Origin: Phenylobacterium sp.
Lineage (GTDB): Bacteria > Pseudomonadota > Alphaproteobacteria > Caulobacterales > Caulobacteraceae
Assembly: GCA_020401865.1 (NCBI GenBank)
Contig: JADCAS010000002.1
Location: 1-64,000, forward strand
Length of the DNA stretch: 64,000 nt
Direction: 5' to 3'
In this document: piece by piece, positions 1-9,820 of the stretch
How positions within the stretch are numbered: position 1 is the stretch's first letter
Layout of the letters: each line of letters starts with the position of its first letter
The notes under the pieces: model-generated
What the model saw: the letters and a program-made list of their open reading frames with translations, nothing else
The model's database searches: none
What the model was told of the DNA's origin: nothing
Program-made: the position numbers and the translations under genes

Positions 1-256
1 CATCCTGACGAAGGAAGAGGGCGGTCGTCACACGCCGTTCTTCACGAACTATCGTCCTCAGTTCTACTTCCGGACGACGGACGTGACGGGGATCATCCGC
101 CTGAAGGAAGGCGTTGAGATGATCATGCCGGGCGACAACGCCGAGCTGGACGTGGAGCTGATCACGCCGATCGCTATGGACCAGGGCCTTCGGTTCGCGA
201 TCCGCGAGGGCGGCCGGACGGTGGGCGCCGGGGTGGTCTCGAAGATCGTCGAGTAG
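1..256 (+). CDS. tuf: Elongation factor Tu, C-terminal part (5' truncated by window)
   Basis: The first complete codon starts at base 2 and the frame runs to a TAG at 254-256, giving the last 84 residues of EF-Tu. Recognisable domain 3 text includes [20 protein letters not shown], then [14 protein letters not shown] barrel strands and the C-terminal [18 protein letters not shown]-Tu brings aminoacyl-tRNA to the ribosome as a GTP complex. The G domain lies upstream of the window. A strong intrinsic terminator follows, so this gene ends its own transcription unit, although tuf normally runs towards rpsJ in this lineage. Confidence 0.97.
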   Translation, partial: ILTKEEGGRHTPFFTNYRPQFYFRTTDVTGIIRLKEGVEMIMPGDNAELDVELITPIAMDQGLRFAIREGGRTVGAGVVSKIVE

Positions 257-296
257 ATCCCCGCCCATCCCCCGGCCCCGGCCGGGAAACACCAGG

Positions 297-328
297 GGCC
301 GCGGAGGAAACTCCGCGGCCTCTTTTTT
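297..328 (+). terminator. Rho-independent terminator of tuf
   Basis: A perfect 10-bp GC-rich stem (ggccgcggag at 297-306 with ctccgcggcc at 311-320) closes on a GAAA tetraloop and is followed by TC and six T residues. It starts 40 bases after the tuf stop codon. Confidence 0.93.
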
Positions 329-396
329 CTGGCGCAGCGGGAGTAAGATGTGCGACGAATTATCGATGAACGGCTGGCCACAACCTTGAGTCCGAA

Positions 397-1401
397 ATGT
401 TGCAGACCGCAAACTCGCCGAGTTGGCTTGGCGATGTGTTCGACGCCGAACTAACACCGGTGGTCCAGGTAAGTTCGGGGGTGCAGGTCTGGCGCATAGC
501 GGATGACAAGTCAGAGGCGACCATCTCCGCCCAGTTCCAAGCAAACGCCGGCGAGTACCATCGGCGGTACTCTGCAAGTGATCACTTTGAGAGGTTGTTT
601 CGGCAGGCGCTTGACCAGACCGGAGTCGCCATCGCTCAAGCTCCACGTATTCTCGACCTGGGAAGCGGATCGGGGGTCAACTCTATCGTGCCCTGCCTGA
701 GGCTCTTCCCAGGGGCACAGGCCATCGCCACGGACTTGTCGGTCGAGCTCCTGACCATGCTCGCAGGATACCTGCCCCAGCTTGAGGCGCAGGACTCCGT
801 CGCGTGCGTTGTGATGGACGCCATGGGCGATTACGTGAAGGCAGAGGCGTTTGACCTCGTGACCGGGGCAGCCATCCTGCATCATCTGCTCAACCCCGAG
901 CAGGGGATCCAAGCTGCTGCGAGGGCGCTCAAGCGTGGCGGAAAAGCGATCTTCTTTGAACCCTTCGACGGTTACGGACTGATCGCGCTGGCCTATGGTC
1001 GAATCCTCGATGAGGCCCGCCGCCCGTTCAGGCGGCTAGACCGGCGCATTACGAACGCTCTCTCAGCAATGGCGAAGGACATCGCAGCCAGAACCCAGCC
1101 GGATCGCGATGCCCCTCACTTCCCTTACATGGACGACAAGTGGCTCTTCGCACCAGAGGACATCACAAGAATGGCGAAGGCCGCAGGGTTCTCGGAGGTC
1201 CAGTTCATTGCGCACAATGATCACGCCTCTCTCTTCAGGGACACTGCTGCGGTGCAGATCCGGCTTGCGACCGGCTTGACAGAATTGAGGTTGCCGGACT
1301 GGGCGAACACCATCCTAGACGCCTACGACGCCGCCCTTCCCGGGATCGTCAAGCGTCGCATGATGTTCGAAGGCACGATCGTGATGACAAAGGGCGAGTA
1401 A
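397..1401 (+). CDS. Class I SAM-dependent methyltransferase (inserted between tuf and rpsJ)
   Basis: A 334-residue protein with a Rossmann-fold SAM-binding motif [10 protein letters not shown], at residues 85-93. An acidic residue follows strand 2 (ATDLS), then VMDAMG, a GAAILHHL motif IV-like segment and a [11 protein letters not shown] post-motif. This is the Methyltransf_11/12 type. The substrate cannot be read from the sequence. The roughly 80-residue N-terminal extension and 130-residue C-terminal part presumably recognise it. The gene sits alone after the tuf terminator and before the S10 promoter. It uses codons rare in its neighbours (CTA, ACA, TTG, AGG) and is visibly lower in GC, which suggests acquisition. 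No clear Shine-Dalgarno precedes the ATG at 397, so the start is tentative. Confidence 0.85.
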   Translation: MLQTANSPSWLGDVFDAELTPVVQVSSGVQVWRIADDKSEATISAQFQANAGEYHRRYSASDHFERLFRQALDQTGVAIAQAPRILDLGSGSGVNSIVPCLRLFPGAQAIATDLSVELLTMLAGYLPQLEAQDSVACVVMDAMGDYVKAEAFDLVTGAAILHHLLNPEQGIQAAARALKRGGKAIFFEPFDGYGLIALAYGRILDEARRPFRRLDRRITNALSAMAKDIAARTQPDRDAPHFPYMDDKWLFAPEDITRMAKAAGFSEVQFIAHNDHASLFRDTAAVQIRLATGLTELRLPDWANTILDAYDAALPGIVKRRMMFEGTIVMTKGE

Positions 1402-1495
1402 CGCCCGCCCACGGCGGCGGCGCTGTGGGTAGTTCGGCGCCCAGTCGCATTCTAGCGCCTGCTTCCGCCCTTCGTAGTGACGCTCGGCGGCACGC

Positions 1496-1524
1496 TTGAC
1501 GGGTGCGAGTCGGGCACGTATACC
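1496..1524 (+). promoter_or_regulatory. Housekeeping-sigma promoter of the S10 operon
   Basis: TTGACG at 1496-1501, a 17-base spacer and TATACC at 1519-1524 form a near-consensus promoter. Transcription would start near 1531 and leave a leader of about 240 nt before rpsJ. It is the best promoter match between the methyltransferase and rpsJ. Its position means the S10 operon does not need read-through from tuf. Confidence 0.72.
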
Positions 1525-1626
1525 CGCGCCTCCTGTTGGACCGGCTGTGCCGTTTGACCCCGTGTCAAAAGGCAGACGCGGTCCGCGGAGCGGCCTTTGC
1601 CGGGGACATCCGTCCCGGGCGAGGCG

Positions 1627-1665
1627 GAAGCCAGCGCTGTCTTTCGGGCTGGCTTCGTTTCGTTT
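1627..1665 (+). promoter_or_regulatory. Leader hairpin with T-rich tail, possible attenuator of the S10 operon
   Basis: A perfect 9-bp stem (gaagccagc at 1627-1635 with gctggcttc at 1648-1656) encloses a 12-base loop and is followed at once by GTTTCGTTTT. The shape is terminator-like but lies inside the predicted S10 leader, about 115 bases before rpsJ. It could be an attenuator or an r-protein binding site. This is inference from structure and position only. Confidence 0.45.
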
Positions 1666-1772
1666 TGCGGACTTTCGTGTGCGGTCGCCTCGTAAGGGCG
1701 GCCGGAGTTGGTCTTTGAAATGGTCAATGGCACGCGGACGGACCGCCGTCTGTAGGGGAACTTAAGAGCGAT

Positions 1773-2081
1773 ATGGATCGTCAGAACATCCGCATCCGGC
1801 TCAAGGCCTTCGATCACCGCGTGCTGGACCATTCCACGCGCGAGATCGTCAACACGGCCAAGCGCACCGGCGCGACCGTCCGGGGGCCCATCCCCCTGCC
1901 GACGCAAATCGAGAAATTCACGGTCAACCGCTCTCCGCACATCGACAAGAAGTCGCGGGAGCAGTTCGAAATCCGCACGCACAAGCGCGTGCTCGATATC
2001 GTCGATCCCACGCCCCAGACCGTCGATGCGCTGATGAAGCTCGACCTGTCCGCCGGCGTGGACGTCGAGATCAAGCTGTAG
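1773..2081 (+). CDS. rpsJ: 30S ribosomal protein S10
   Basis: This 102-residue protein matches S10 throughout, with the conserved start [19 protein letters not shown], the central GPIPLPT loop and the C-terminal [12 protein letters not shown]10 sits in the head of the 30S subunit and, with NusB, can join antitermination complexes. It is the first gene of the S10 operon and lies 12 bases before rplC. Confidence 0.98.
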   Translation: MDRQNIRIRLKAFDHRVLDHSTREIVNTAKRTGATVRGPIPLPTQIEKFTVNRSPHIDKKSREQFEIRTHKRVLDIVDPTPQTVDALMKLDLSAGVDVEIKL

Positions 2082-2093
2082 GGGGATCGGTCG

Positions 2094-2837
2094 ATGCGTA
2101 CCGGCGTGATCGCCAAGAAACTCGGCATGGCCCGCTTCTTCGATGAAGACGGCGTCCATGTACCTGTCACCGTGCTCAGCCTGGATGGCTGCGCCGTGAC
2201 CGCCCACCGCACAGCGGAGCGCGACGGCTATGTCGCCCTCCAGCTTGGCGCCGGGCTTCGCAAGCCCAAGAACGTCACCAAGCCCCTGCGCGGTCACTTC
2301 GCCAAGGCCGAGGTCGAGCCCCGCCAGAAGGTGGCGGAGTTCCGGGTCACTCCCGAGAACCTCATCGAAGTCGGCGCTGAGCTGACTGCGGACCACTTCG
2401 TGGTCGGCCAGAAGGTGGACGTGACCGGCGCCACCATCGGCAAGGGCTTCGCCGGCGCCATGAAGCGCTGGAACTTCGGGGGCATGCGCGCCACCCACGG
2501 TGTGTCCGTGTCGCACCGCGCCCACGGCTCCACCGGCCAGCGCCAGGACCCCGGCAAGACCTTCAAGGGCAAGAAGATGGCTGGCCACCTTGGCCAGGAG
2601 ACCGTCACCACCCTCGGGCTGACCGTCTGGCGCATCGACGCCGACCGGGGCCTGATCATGGTGAAGGGCGCCGTGCCCGGTTCCGAGGGCTCCTGGGTCC
2701 GGATCCGGGACGCTGTGAAGGCGCCGCCGAGCGGTGCTCCGACGCCGGGCGCCTTCCGCAAGGCCGGGCAGGCTGTGGCCCCTGCCGCCGAGGCCGCCCC
2801 CGCCGAAGAGGCTCCGCAAGCCGAGGGTCAGGAATAA
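2094..2837 (+). CDS. rplC: 50S ribosomal protein L3
   Basis: A 247-residue L3, longer than the 209-residue E. coli protein because of an Ala/Pro/Glu-rich tail (from about residue 215) rich in [14 protein letters not shown] repeats. The core has [16 protein letters not shown] at the start and the glycine-rich segment near residues 135-165 ([20 protein letters not shown]) that reaches the peptidyl-transferase centre. The stop overlaps the rplD start by one base (TAATG). Confidence 0.98.
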   Translation: MRTGVIAKKLGMARFFDEDGVHVPVTVLSLDGCAVTAHRTAERDGYVALQLGAGLRKPKNVTKPLRGHFAKAEVEPRQKVAEFRVTPENLIEVGAELTADHFVVGQKVDVTGATIGKGFAGAMKRWNFGGMRATHGVSVSHRAHGSTGQRQDPGKTFKGKKMAGHLGQETVTTLGLTVWRIDADRGLIMVKGAVPGSEGSWVRIRDAVKAPPSGAPTPGAFRKAGQAVAPAAEAAPAEEAPQAEGQE

Positions 2838-3475
2838 TGAAACTCGACGTCATCAAGCTCAGCGGCGGGAAGGGCGGTTCCATTGAATTGTCTGACGCCA
2901 TCTTCGGGATCGAGGAGATCCGCGGCGACATCCTGCAGCGGGTCGTGACCTGGCAGCTGGCCAAGCGCCGCGCCGGGACCCACAAGATCCAGGTCCGCAA
3001 CGAGGTCTCGCGGACCGGTAAGAAGATGTACAAGCAGAAGGGCACCGGGGGCGCCCGCCACGGTTCACGCCGGGCGGCGCAGTTCGTCGGCGGCGCCAAG
3101 GCCCACGGCCCTGTCGTCCGCAGCCACGCCTTCGACCTGCCCAAGAAGATCCGCGCCCTGGCCCTTCGCCACGCCCTGTCGTCCAAGGCTCGCGCCGGCG
3201 ACCTGGTCGTGGTGGACAGCCTCGCCCTTCCCGACGCCAAGACCGCGGCCCTCCGCGCTTCGCTCGGAAAGATCGGCCTGGTCAACGCCCTGGTGATCGG
3301 CGGACCCGAGGTGGACGGCAACTTCCGCCTGGCCGCCCGGAACATCCCGAATGTGGATGTGCTGCCGAACGCTGGCCTGAATGTTTACGACGTGCTCCGT
3401 CGCCGCACCCTCGTCCTGACCAAGGACGCGGTCGAGGCGATCAACGCCCGCTTCGCCGAGAAGGAGGCCGCCTGA
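2837..3475 (+). CDS. rplD: 50S ribosomal protein L4
   Basis: A 212-residue L4/L1e-family protein. The extended loop ([20 protein letters not shown], residues about 57-76) that lines the exit tunnel is intact. In gammaproteobacteria L4 also represses its own operon through the S10 leader. Whether it does so here is unknown, but the leader has a candidate hairpin. One-base overlaps with rplC and rplW imply translational coupling. Confidence 0.98.
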   Translation: MKLDVIKLSGGKGGSIELSDAIFGIEEIRGDILQRVVTWQLAKRRAGTHKIQVRNEVSRTGKKMYKQKGTGGARHGSRRAAQFVGGAKAHGPVVRSHAFDLPKKIRALALRHALSSKARAGDLVVVDSLALPDAKTAALRASLGKIGLVNALVIGGPEVDGNFRLAARNIPNVDVLPNAGLNVYDVLRRRTLVLTKDAVEAINARFAEKEAA

Positions 3476-3774
3476 TGGCCATCCCCTCCGCCCGTCACTA
3501 CGACACCATCCTGTCGCCCGTGATCACCGAAAAGGCGACCCTGCTCTCGGAGCAGAACAAGGTCGTCTTCCGGGTCGCCCGCGACGCCAGCAAGGACGAG
3601 ATCGCGGCCGCCGTCGAGGCGCTGTTCAAGGTCTCGGTGACCAAGGTCAACACCCTCAACGTGAAGGGCAAGACCAAGCGTTTCCGCGGTCGTGAAGGCC
3701 GTCGTTCCGACGTCAAGAAGGCTGTCGTGACCCTGGCCGAAGGCCAGTCCATCGACATCACCACGGGGCTCTGA
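3475..3774 (+). CDS. rplW: 50S ribosomal protein L23
   Basis: A 99-residue L23 with [16 protein letters not shown] near the N-terminus and the [20 protein letters not shown] loop. L23 lies at the tunnel exit and is the docking site for trigger factor and SRP. It starts inside the rplD stop (TGATG). Confidence 0.98.
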   Translation: MAIPSARHYDTILSPVITEKATLLSEQNKVVFRVARDASKDEIAAAVEALFKVSVTKVNTLNVKGKTKRFRGREGRRSDVKKAVVTLAEGQSIDITTGL

Positions 3775-3778
3775 AGCG

Positions 3779-4615
3779 ATGGCTCTGAAGCAGTACAATC
3801 CGACCTCGCCCGGCCGCCGCACCCTGGTGCTGATCGACCGGTCCGAGCTCCACAAGGGCCGTCCCGAGAAGTCCCTCGTCGAAGGTCTGACCAAGACCGG
3901 CGGCCGGGGTGGCGGCGGGCGCGTGGCGGTCCGCTTCCGCGGCGGCGGCGCCAAGCGCCTCTACCGGAAGGTGGACTTCAAGCGTCGCAAGTTCGACGTG
4001 GTCGGCACGGTCGAGCGGATCGAGTACGATCCGAACCGCACCGCCTTCATCGCGCTCATCCGCTATGCCGATGGCGAGGCGGCCTACATCCTGGCCCCGC
4101 AGCGCCTCAAGGCCGGCGACCAGGTGATCGCCGCCGAGCGGGCCGACGTGAAGCCGGGCAACGCCATGCCGCTCCGCGCCATGCCCATCGGCTCGATCAT
4201 CCACAATATCGAGCTGAAGCCCCTCAAGGGCGGCCAGATCGCCCGTTCGGCCGGGGCCTACGCCCAGCTGGTGGGTCGTGACGCGGGCTATGCGCAGATC
4301 CGCCTCAATTCTGGCGAGCTGCGCATGGTCCCGGATGGCTGCATGGCCACCGTCGGCGCCGTGTCGAACCCGGACCACATGAACGAGGTCCTGGGCAAGG
4401 CGGGCCGCTCGCGTCACAAGGGCCGTCGTCCCCACGTCCGCGGCGTCGCCATGAACCCGGTCGATCACCCGCACGGCGGCGGTGAGGGCCGCACCTCGGG
4501 CGGTCGTCACCCGGTCACGCCCTGGGGCAAGCCGACCAAGGGGTCGCGCACCCGCACCAACAAGGCGACGGATAAGTTCATCATCCGCTCGCGTCACGCC
4601 CGGAAGGCTCGCTGA
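3779..4615 (+). CDS. rplB: 50S ribosomal protein L2
   Basis: A 278-residue L2. The C-terminal segment [19 protein letters not shown] carries the conserved histidine region near the peptidyl-transferase centre, followed by the [11 protein letters not shown] tail. Length and motifs are typical. It begins 4 bases after rplW. Confidence 0.98.
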   Translation: MALKQYNPTSPGRRTLVLIDRSELHKGRPEKSLVEGLTKTGGRGGGGRVAVRFRGGGAKRLYRKVDFKRRKFDVVGTVERIEYDPNRTAFIALIRYADGEAAYILAPQRLKAGDQVIAAERADVKPGNAMPLRAMPIGSIIHNIELKPLKGGQIARSAGAYAQLVGRDAGYAQIRLNSGELRMVPDGCMATVGAVSNPDHMNEVLGKAGRSRHKGRRPHVRGVAMNPVDHPHGGGEGRTSGGRHPVTPWGKPTKGSRTRTNKATDKFIIRSRHARKAR

Positions 4616-4618
4616 TCC

Positions 4619-4897
4619 ATGACCCGTTCCGTCTGGAAAGGACCGTTTGTCGACGGTTACCTGCTCAAGAAGGCGGAGGCCGCCCAGGCCTCCGGCCGCA
4701 AGGACGTCATCAAGACCTGGTCGCGTCGCTCGACCATCATGCCGCAGTTCGTCGGCCTGACCTTCGGCGTGCATAACGGCCAAAAGCACGTGCCGGTGCT
4801 GGTCTCCGAAGACATGGTCGGCATGAAGCTCGGCGAGTTCGCCCCGACCCGGTACTTCCCGGGCCACGCGGCGGACAAGAAGGCCAAGAGGAAGTAG
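4619..4897 (+). CDS. rpsS: 30S ribosomal protein S19
   Basis: A 92-residue S19 beginning [18 protein letters not shown] and containing the [19 protein letters not shown] core and a [17 protein letters not shown] tail. It contacts S13 in the 30S head. It lies 3 bases after rplB and 2 bases before rplV. Confidence 0.98.
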   Translation: MTRSVWKGPFVDGYLLKKAEAAQASGRKDVIKTWSRRSTIMPQFVGLTFGVHNGQKHVPVLVSEDMVGMKLGEFAPTRYFPGHAADKKAKRK

Positions 4898-4899
4898 GC

Positions 4900-5280
4900 A
4901 TGTCCAAGCCGTCCAATCCCCGTCGCCTGAAGCCCGCCGAGGCGATGGCCAAGGCCACCACCCTGAGGGTCAGCCCCCGCAAGCTGAACCTGGTGGCCCA
5001 GTCCATTCGCGGCCTCAAGGTCCAGCGCGCGCTCAATGAGCTCGAGTTCAGCCACAAGCGGATCGCTCGCGACGTCCGCAAGGCGCTCTACTCGGCGATC
5101 TCGAACGCCGAAAACAACCACAACCTCGACATCGACTCCCTGGTCGTCGCCGAGGCCTATGTGGGCAAGAATCTGGTGATGAAGCGTTTCGCGGCTCGTG
5201 CCCGCGGCCGCGCGTCCCGCATCCAGAAGCCTTTCAGCGAGATCACCATCGTGGTCCGCGAACTCGGTGAGGCCGCCTGA
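4900..5280 (+). CDS. rplV: 50S ribosomal protein L22
   Basis: A 126-residue L22. It has the [20 protein letters not shown]-terminal segment and the beta-hairpin (residues about 94-112, [17 protein letters not shown]) that reaches the exit-tunnel constriction. It overlaps rpsC by one base (TGATG). Confidence 0.98.
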   Translation: MSKPSNPRRLKPAEAMAKATTLRVSPRKLNLVAQSIRGLKVQRALNELEFSHKRIARDVRKALYSAISNAENNHNLDIDSLVVAEAYVGKNLVMKRFAARARGRASRIQKPFSEITIVVRELGEAA

Positions 5281-6041
5281 TGGGTCAGAAAGTCAATCCT
5301 GTCGGGCTTCGCCTCGGCGTCAACCGCACCTGGGACAGCCGCTGGTTCGCCGCCGGCTCGGACTACGGGCGCCTGCTCCATGAGGACCTCCGGGTCCGCG
5401 CCGAGCTGAAGAAGCGCCTCTACCAGGCAGGCGTGAGCCGGATCATCATCGAGCGTCCGCACAAGAAGTGCCGCATCACCATCTATGCCGCGCGCCCCGG
5501 CGTGATCATCGGCAAGAAGGGCGCGGACATCGAGAAGCTGCGCAAGGACGTCGCCGCCATCACCGGCGGGGAAGTCCACCTCAACATCGTCGAGATCCGC
5601 AAGCCGGAGGCCGACGCCCAGCTGATCGCCGAGAACATCACCTCGCAGCTCGAGCGCCGGATCGCCTTCCGCCGCGCCATGAAGCGGTCCATGCAGTCGG
5701 CCATGCGACTTGGCGCCAAGGGAATCCGCATCAACGTGTCCGGCCGCCTCGGCGGCGCGGAAATCGCCCGGATGGAGTGGTACAAGGAAGGCCGCGTGCC
5801 GCTCCACACCCTCCGCGCCGACATGGACTTCGGCTTCGCCGAGGCCAAGACAACCTACGGCATCATCGGTGTGAAGGTGTGGGTCTTCAAGGGCGAGGTT
5901 CTCGAGCACGACCCCATGGCCATGGATAAGCGCCTGGCGTCCGAGTCCGGCCCGGCCGGCGAGGGTGGCGGTCGCGAACGTTCCGGCGATCGTCCGGACC
6001 GGGGGCCGCGCCGCGACCGCCGCGAGACCGCGGGAGCCTAA
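5280..6041 (+). CDS. rpsC: 30S ribosomal protein S3
   Basis: A 253-residue S3. The KH domain includes [18 protein letters not shown], followed by the C-terminal S3 domain ([22 protein letters not shown]). The last 30 residues or so are a low-complexity Gly/Arg/Asp tail common in alphaproteobacterial S3. It starts inside the rplV stop. Confidence 0.98.
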   Translation: MGQKVNPVGLRLGVNRTWDSRWFAAGSDYGRLLHEDLRVRAELKKRLYQAGVSRIIIERPHKKCRITIYAARPGVIIGKKGADIEKLRKDVAAITGGEVHLNIVEIRKPEADAQLIAENITSQLERRIAFRRAMKRSMQSAMRLGAKGIRINVSGRLGGAEIARMEWYKEGRVPLHTLRADMDFGFAEAKTTYGIIGVKVWVFKGEVLEHDPMAMDKRLASESGPAGEGGGRERSGDRPDRGPRRDRRETAGA

Positions 6042-6050
6042 GAGACAGCC

Positions 6051-6479
6051 ATGCTTTCCCCGAAGAAGACCAAGTACCGCAAGCAGTTCAAGGGCAAGAT
6101 CCATGGGACGGCCAAGGGCGGCTTCACGCTGAACTTCGGCTCCTACGGCCTGAAGTCGGTCGAGCCTGAGCGGATCACCGCCCGGCAGATCGAAGCGGCC
6201 CGTCGGGCGATCACCCGCCAGATGAAGCGCCAGGGCAGGGTCTGGATCCGGATCTTCCCGGACGTCCCCGTGACCGACAAGCCGGCCGAAGTCCGGATGG
6301 GCAAGGGCAAGGGTTCGGTCGAGTACTGGGCCGCCCGGGTGCACCCCGGCCGGATCATGTTCGAGATCGACGGGGTTCCGGACGACATCGCCCGTGAGGC
6401 GCTGCGTCTTGGCGCCGCCAAGCTGCCGGTGAAGACCCGCATCGTCACCCGCATCGACGCCGTCGCGGAGCACGCGTGA
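6051..6479 (+). CDS. rplP: 50S ribosomal protein L16
   Basis: A 142-residue L16 starting [16 protein letters not shown]. The Arg-rich segment [25 protein letters not shown] and the [14 protein letters not shown] loop are present. The TGA overlaps the rpmC ATG. Confidence 0.98.
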   Translation: MLSPKKTKYRKQFKGKIHGTAKGGFTLNFGSYGLKSVEPERITARQIEAARRAITRQMKRQGRVWIRIFPDVPVTDKPAEVRMGKGKGSVEYWAARVHPGRIMFEIDGVPDDIAREALRLGAAKLPVKTRIVTRIDAVAEHA

Positions 6480-6673
6480 TGAAGACTGAAGACCTCCGGG
6501 CCATGACCCCCGACCAGCTCGCCGAGAGCCTGCTGAACCTGAAGAAGGAGCAGTTCAACCTGCGCTTCCAGGCGGCGACGGGCCAGGTCGAGAAGACCCA
6601 TCGCGCCGGCGAGATCCGCAAGGACATCGCCCGGATCAAGACCGTCCTGCGCAGCCGCCAGGCCACGGCCTAG
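6479..6673 (+). CDS. rpmC: 50S ribosomal protein L29
   Basis: A 64-residue, mostly helical L29 ([20 protein letters not shown] and the [15 protein letters not shown] core). The ATG at 6479 overlaps the rplP stop and is preferred over the in-frame GTG three bases upstream. Confidence 0.96.
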   Translation: MKTEDLRAMTPDQLAESLLNLKKEQFNLRFQAATGQVEKTHRAGEIRKDIARIKTVLRSRQATA

Positions 6674-6684
6674 GGAGTACGAAC

Positions 6685-6936
6685 ATGCCGAAACGCATTC
6701 TTGAAGGCGTCGTGGTCTCCGACAAGGGCGACAAGACGGTGGTGGTGAAGGTCGAGCGGACCTTCCTGCACCCGGTGCTGAAGAAGCCGGTCCGCCGGTC
6801 GAAGAAGTACCATGCCCACGACGAGGCCAACACCTACCAGGCGGGTGAAACCGCCCGCATCATCGAGTGCGCGCCGCGCTCAAAGACCAAGACCTGGGAA
6901 GTCCTGCCGAAGGCAGGCGCTTCGCAGGCGTCCTGA
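6685..6936 (+). CDS. rpsQ: 30S ribosomal protein S17
   Basis: An 83-residue S17 OB-fold protein starting [21 protein letters not shown]. The [19 protein letters not shown] loop contacts 16S rRNA. It follows rpmC by 11 bases. Confidence 0.97.
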   Translation: MPKRILEGVVVSDKGDKTVVVKVERTFLHPVLKKPVRRSKKYHAHDEANTYQAGETARIIECAPRSKTKTWEVLPKAGASQAS

Positions 6937-6950
6937 GGGAGGGCTGATCC

Positions 6951-7319
6951 ATGATCCAGATGCAGACCAACCTCGAAGTGGCTGACAATTCCGGCGCCCG
7001 CCGGGTCATGTGCATCAAGGTTCTGGGCGGCGCAGGCCGTCGCTACGCCGGCGTGGGCGACAAGATCGTCGTGTCGGTGAAGGAAGCCATCCCGCGCGGC
7101 CGCGTGAAGAAGGGCGATGTCCTCCAGGCGATCGTCGTGCGGACATCGCAGGCCATCAAGCGCAAGGACGGGTCCCTGATCCGCTTCGATCGCAACGCCG
7201 CGGTGATCGTCAACAAGCAGAGCGAGCCGATTGGCACCCGCATCTTCGGGCCGGTTCCGCGCGAACTTCGCGCGAAGAACCACATGAAGATCATCTCGCT
7301 CGCCCCCGAGGTGCTGTAA
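6951..7319 (+). CDS. rplN: 50S ribosomal protein L14
   Basis: A 122-residue L14 with [20 protein letters not shown] at the start and the conserved [13 protein letters not shown] near the C-terminus. It is the canonical length. The TAA overlaps the rplX ATG by one base. Confidence 0.98.
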   Translation: MIQMQTNLEVADNSGARRVMCIKVLGGAGRRYAGVGDKIVVSVKEAIPRGRVKKGDVLQAIVVRTSQAIKRKDGSLIRFDRNAAVIVNKQSEPIGTRIFGPVPRELRAKNHMKIISLAPEVL

Positions 7320-7633
7320 TGGCCGCAAAGATCAAGAAGGGGGACCGCGTCGTGGTCCTGACCGGCAAGGACAAGGGCCGCCAGGGCTCCGTCCTGAAGG
7401 TCCTGCCGAAGGAAGACAGGGTGGTCGTCCAGGGGATCAACTTGATCCAGCGGCACACCCGTCCGACCCAGGCCGATCCCCAGGGGGGCATCCGCACCCG
7501 CGAAGCCGCCCTGCATGTCTCCAACGTCGCCATCGTCGACTCCCAGGGCAAGCCGACCCGCGTCGGTTTCCGGGTCGAGGACGGCAAGAAGGTCCGTGTG
7601 GCCAAGACCACCGGCGAGGTCATCAATGGCTGA
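7319..7633 (+). CDS. rplX: 50S ribosomal protein L24
   Basis: A 104-residue L24 with a KOW motif ([20 protein letters not shown]) and the [17 protein letters not shown]-terminal part. The ATG at 7319 overlaps the rplN stop. A longer in-frame reading upstream is antiphase to rplN and is rejected. L24 starts 50S assembly. Confidence 0.97.
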   Translation: MAAKIKKGDRVVVLTGKDKGRQGSVLKVLPKEDRVVVQGINLIQRHTRPTQADPQGGIRTREAALHVSNVAIVDSQGKPTRVGFRVEDGKKVRVAKTTGEVING

Positions 7634-8183
7634 GCAAGCTTATGAGCCGCGGCTGAAGACCGAGTATCGCCAGCGCATCCGCGCAGCGATGAAGGACAAG
7701 TTCGGCTACTCCAACGAGATGCAGATCCCGCGCCTGGACAAGATCGTCCTGAACATGGGCATCGGCGAGGCCGTCGGCGACTCCAAGAAGGTCCAGGCCG
7801 CCATCGGCGACCTGACCCGGATTGCTGGGCAGAAGCCGGTTCCGACCAAGGCCCGCAACTCCATCGCCGGCTTCAAGCTGCGCGAAGGCATGGTGATCGG
7901 CGCCAAGGTCACCCTGCGCAAGGACCGCATGTACGAGTTCCTGGATCGTCTGATCACCATCGCCCTGCCGCGGGTGAAGGACTTCCGGGGCCTGAAGCCC
8001 ACGTCGTTCGATGGCCGCGGCAACTACGCCATGGGTCTGAAGGAGCACATCGTGTTCCCCGAGATCAACTACGACCAGATCGATCAACTGTGGGGCATGG
8101 ACATCATCGTCGCCACGACTGCGAAGACCGACGAGGAGGCTCGCCAGCTTCTTCGGGAATTCCAGTTCCCGTTCAACGCCTAA
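7626..8183 (+). CDS. rplE: 50S ribosomal protein L5
   Basis: A 185-residue L5, starting [16 protein letters not shown] at an ATG that overlaps the rplX end by 8 bases. The text has [31 protein letters not shown] and the P-site loop RVKDFRGL. L5 binds 5S rRNA. Confidence 0.97.
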   Translation: MAEQAYEPRLKTEYRQRIRAAMKDKFGYSNEMQIPRLDKIVLNMGIGEAVGDSKKVQAAIGDLTRIAGQKPVPTKARNSIAGFKLREGMVIGAKVTLRKDRMYEFLDRLITIALPRVKDFRGLKPTSFDGRGNYAMGLKEHIVFPEINYDQIDQLWGMDIIVATTAKTDEEARQLLREFQFPFNA

Positions 8184-8204
8184 GGGACGGGAAGGAAAGG
8201 TAAC

Positions 8205-8510
8205 ATGGCCAAGAAGAGCGCCGTCAACCGTAACGAGAAGGTCAAGGTTCTCGTCCAGCGCTACGCCGCGCGCCGCGAGGCGCTGAAGGCGATCGCCAAT
8301 GATGAGAGCCTGCCGCTTGAGGACCGCTTCGAAGCGCGTCTCAAGCTTGCAGAGCTTCCCCGCAGTTCGTCAAAGACCCGCATCCGCAACCGTTGCGAGG
8401 TCACCGGGCGTCCGCGCGCCTACTATCGCAAGCTGAAGATGAGCCGGATCGCCCTGCGCGAACTGGGTTCCCAGGGCCAGATTCCTGGCCTCGTGAAGTC
8501 GAGCTGGTGA
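8205..8510 (+). CDS. rpsN: 30S ribosomal protein S14
   Basis: A 101-residue S14 of the long, zinc-free type: the CxxC...CxxC ribbon of short S14 is absent. It keeps the C-terminal [19 protein letters not shown] block. It lies 21 bases after rplE. Confidence 0.97.
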   Translation: MAKKSAVNRNEKVKVLVQRYAARREALKAIANDESLPLEDRFEARLKLAELPRSSSKTRIRNRCEVTGRPRAYYRKLKMSRIALRELGSQGQIPGLVKSSW

Positions 8511-8520
8511 GGAGGGTCCC

Positions 8521-8916
8521 ATGGTGAACGACCCCGTCGGCGATATGATCGCCCGTATCAAGAACGCCGCCACTCGCGGACGTTCGAAGGTTTCCTGCCC
8601 GGCCTCGAAGATGCGCGCCCGTGTCCTCGACGTGCTGGCGGAGGAGGGTTACATCCGCGGCTATCAGCTGCTGGAAAAGCCCGGCGCCTTCCCCGAGTTT
8701 GAGATCGAGCTCAAGTATTTCGACGGCCGCCCGGTGATCGTCGAGATCCGTCGCGTCTCGAAGCCCGGCCGTCGCGTCTACTCGTCCATCAAGGACCTGA
8801 AGCCGATCAAGAACGGCCTGGGCATCTCCGTCCTGTCCACGCCCAAGGGCGTCATGTCCGACGCAGCGGCGCGCGACGCCAATGTGGGCGGCGAAGTCCT
8901 GCTGCGGGTGTACTGA
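8521..8916 (+). CDS. rpsH: 30S ribosomal protein S8
   Basis: A 131-residue S8 with the N-terminal [21 protein letters not shown] segment and the C-terminal [21 protein letters not shown]. In E. coli S8 represses the spc operon. No obvious S8 target mimic was recognised here. Confidence 0.97.
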   Translation: MVNDPVGDMIARIKNAATRGRSKVSCPASKMRARVLDVLAEEGYIRGYQLLEKPGAFPEFEIELKYFDGRPVIVEIRRVSKPGRRVYSSIKDLKPIKNGLGISVLSTPKGVMSDAAARDANVGGEVLLRVY

Positions 8917-8917
8917 T

Positions 8918-9451
8918 ATGTCCCGGATCGGAAAGAAATCGGTTCCGACGCCTGCCGGCGTCACGGTAACCATCGATGGCCAGACCCTGACGGTGAAGGG
9001 CCCCAAGGGGCAGCTGTCCTGGACTCTTCCGGAAGAGATCGAGCTTCGGCAGGAAGGCGCCGAGCTGATCGTGGCCAAGCGGGTGGAGTCCACCCGCGCC
9101 CAGGCCATGTGGGGCCTCTCGCGCACCCTGGTCAACAACATGGTCGTGGGCGTGTCCGCCGGTTACGAGGAGACTCTCGAGCTGGTCGGCGTTGGCTACC
9201 GGGCGCAGATGAAGGGCGCAGCCCTGAACATGCAGCTCGGGTTCAGCCATGAGGTGGATGTCCCGCCCCCTGAGGGCATCGCCTTCGCGGTTCCCAAACA
9301 GACCGAAATCAGGATCAGCGGAATCGACAAGCAAGCGGTCGGCGAGATCGCCGCGCGCATTCGTCGGATCCGCCCGCCGGAGCCCTACAAGGGCAAGGGC
9401 GTTCGCTATCTCGGCGAGAAGGTCCGTCGCAAGGAAGGCAAGAAGAAGTAG
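8918..9451 (+). CDS. rplF: 50S ribosomal protein L6
   Basis: A 177-residue L6, [15 protein letters not shown] onward, with the C-terminal [24 protein letters not shown]. The ATG at 8918 begins one base after the rpsH stop. An in-frame upstream GTG inside rpsH is rejected because S8 occupies that sequence. Confidence 0.97.
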   Translation: MSRIGKKSVPTPAGVTVTIDGQTLTVKGPKGQLSWTLPEEIELRQEGAELIVAKRVESTRAQAMWGLSRTLVNNMVVGVSAGYEETLELVGVGYRAQMKGAALNMQLGFSHEVDVPPPEGIAFAVPKQTEIRISGIDKQAVGEIAARIRRIRPPEPYKGKGVRYLGEKVRRKEGKKK

Positions 9452-9454
9452 GCC

Positions 9455-9811
9455 ATGGCTGTCTCCACCCGTGACTCCGCCAAGCGGCGCGCCGAGCGCA
9501 CCCGCATCCGGCTCCGCAAGCTGGCCAATGGCCGGCCGCGTCTTTCCGTGTTCCGTTCGTCGAAGAACATCTACGCACAGGTCATTGATGACGAGAAGGG
9601 CGTGACGCTCGCCTCGGCCTCGACCCTCGAGGGCGATGCGCCCCAGAAGGGCTCCGACAAGGCCGCTGCGGCCCGGATCGGCGCCCTCGTGGCTCAGCGC
9701 GCCATCGAAAAGGGCGTCAAGGACGTCGTCTTCGATCGGGGCGGCTACATTTATCACGGTCGGGTCAAGGCCCTTGCCGACGCCGCGCGCGAAGCCGGCC
9801 TGAACTTCTAG
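9455..9811 (+). CDS. rplR: 50S ribosomal protein L18
   Basis: A 118-residue L18. The [23 protein letters not shown] core and the C-terminal [24 protein letters not shown] are diagnostic. With L5 it anchors 5S rRNA. Confidence 0.97.
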   Translation: MAVSTRDSAKRRAERTRIRLRKLANGRPRLSVFRSSKNIYAQVIDDEKGVTLASASTLEGDAPQKGSDKAAAARIGALVAQRAIEKGVKDVVFDRGGYIYHGRVKALADAAREAGLNF

Positions 9812-9820
9812 GGGTAACTC

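Larger units (their letters stand above)
1402..1772 (+). promoter_or_regulatory. Intergenic region holding the S10 operon promoter and leader
   Basis: These 371 bases contain no convincing gene. The region holds the sigma70-type promoter at 1496-1524, a second isolated TTGACC at 1554-1559 with no good -10 at standard spacing, and a leader of about 240 nt with a hairpin at 1627-1656. It ends in the rpsJ translation start. Short ORFs on both strands here have no recognisable product and look like high-GC artefacts. Confidence 0.7.

Noticed and set aside
1554..1559. A second TTGACC upstream of rpsJ.
   Set aside because: No acceptable -10 element lies 16-18 bases downstream.
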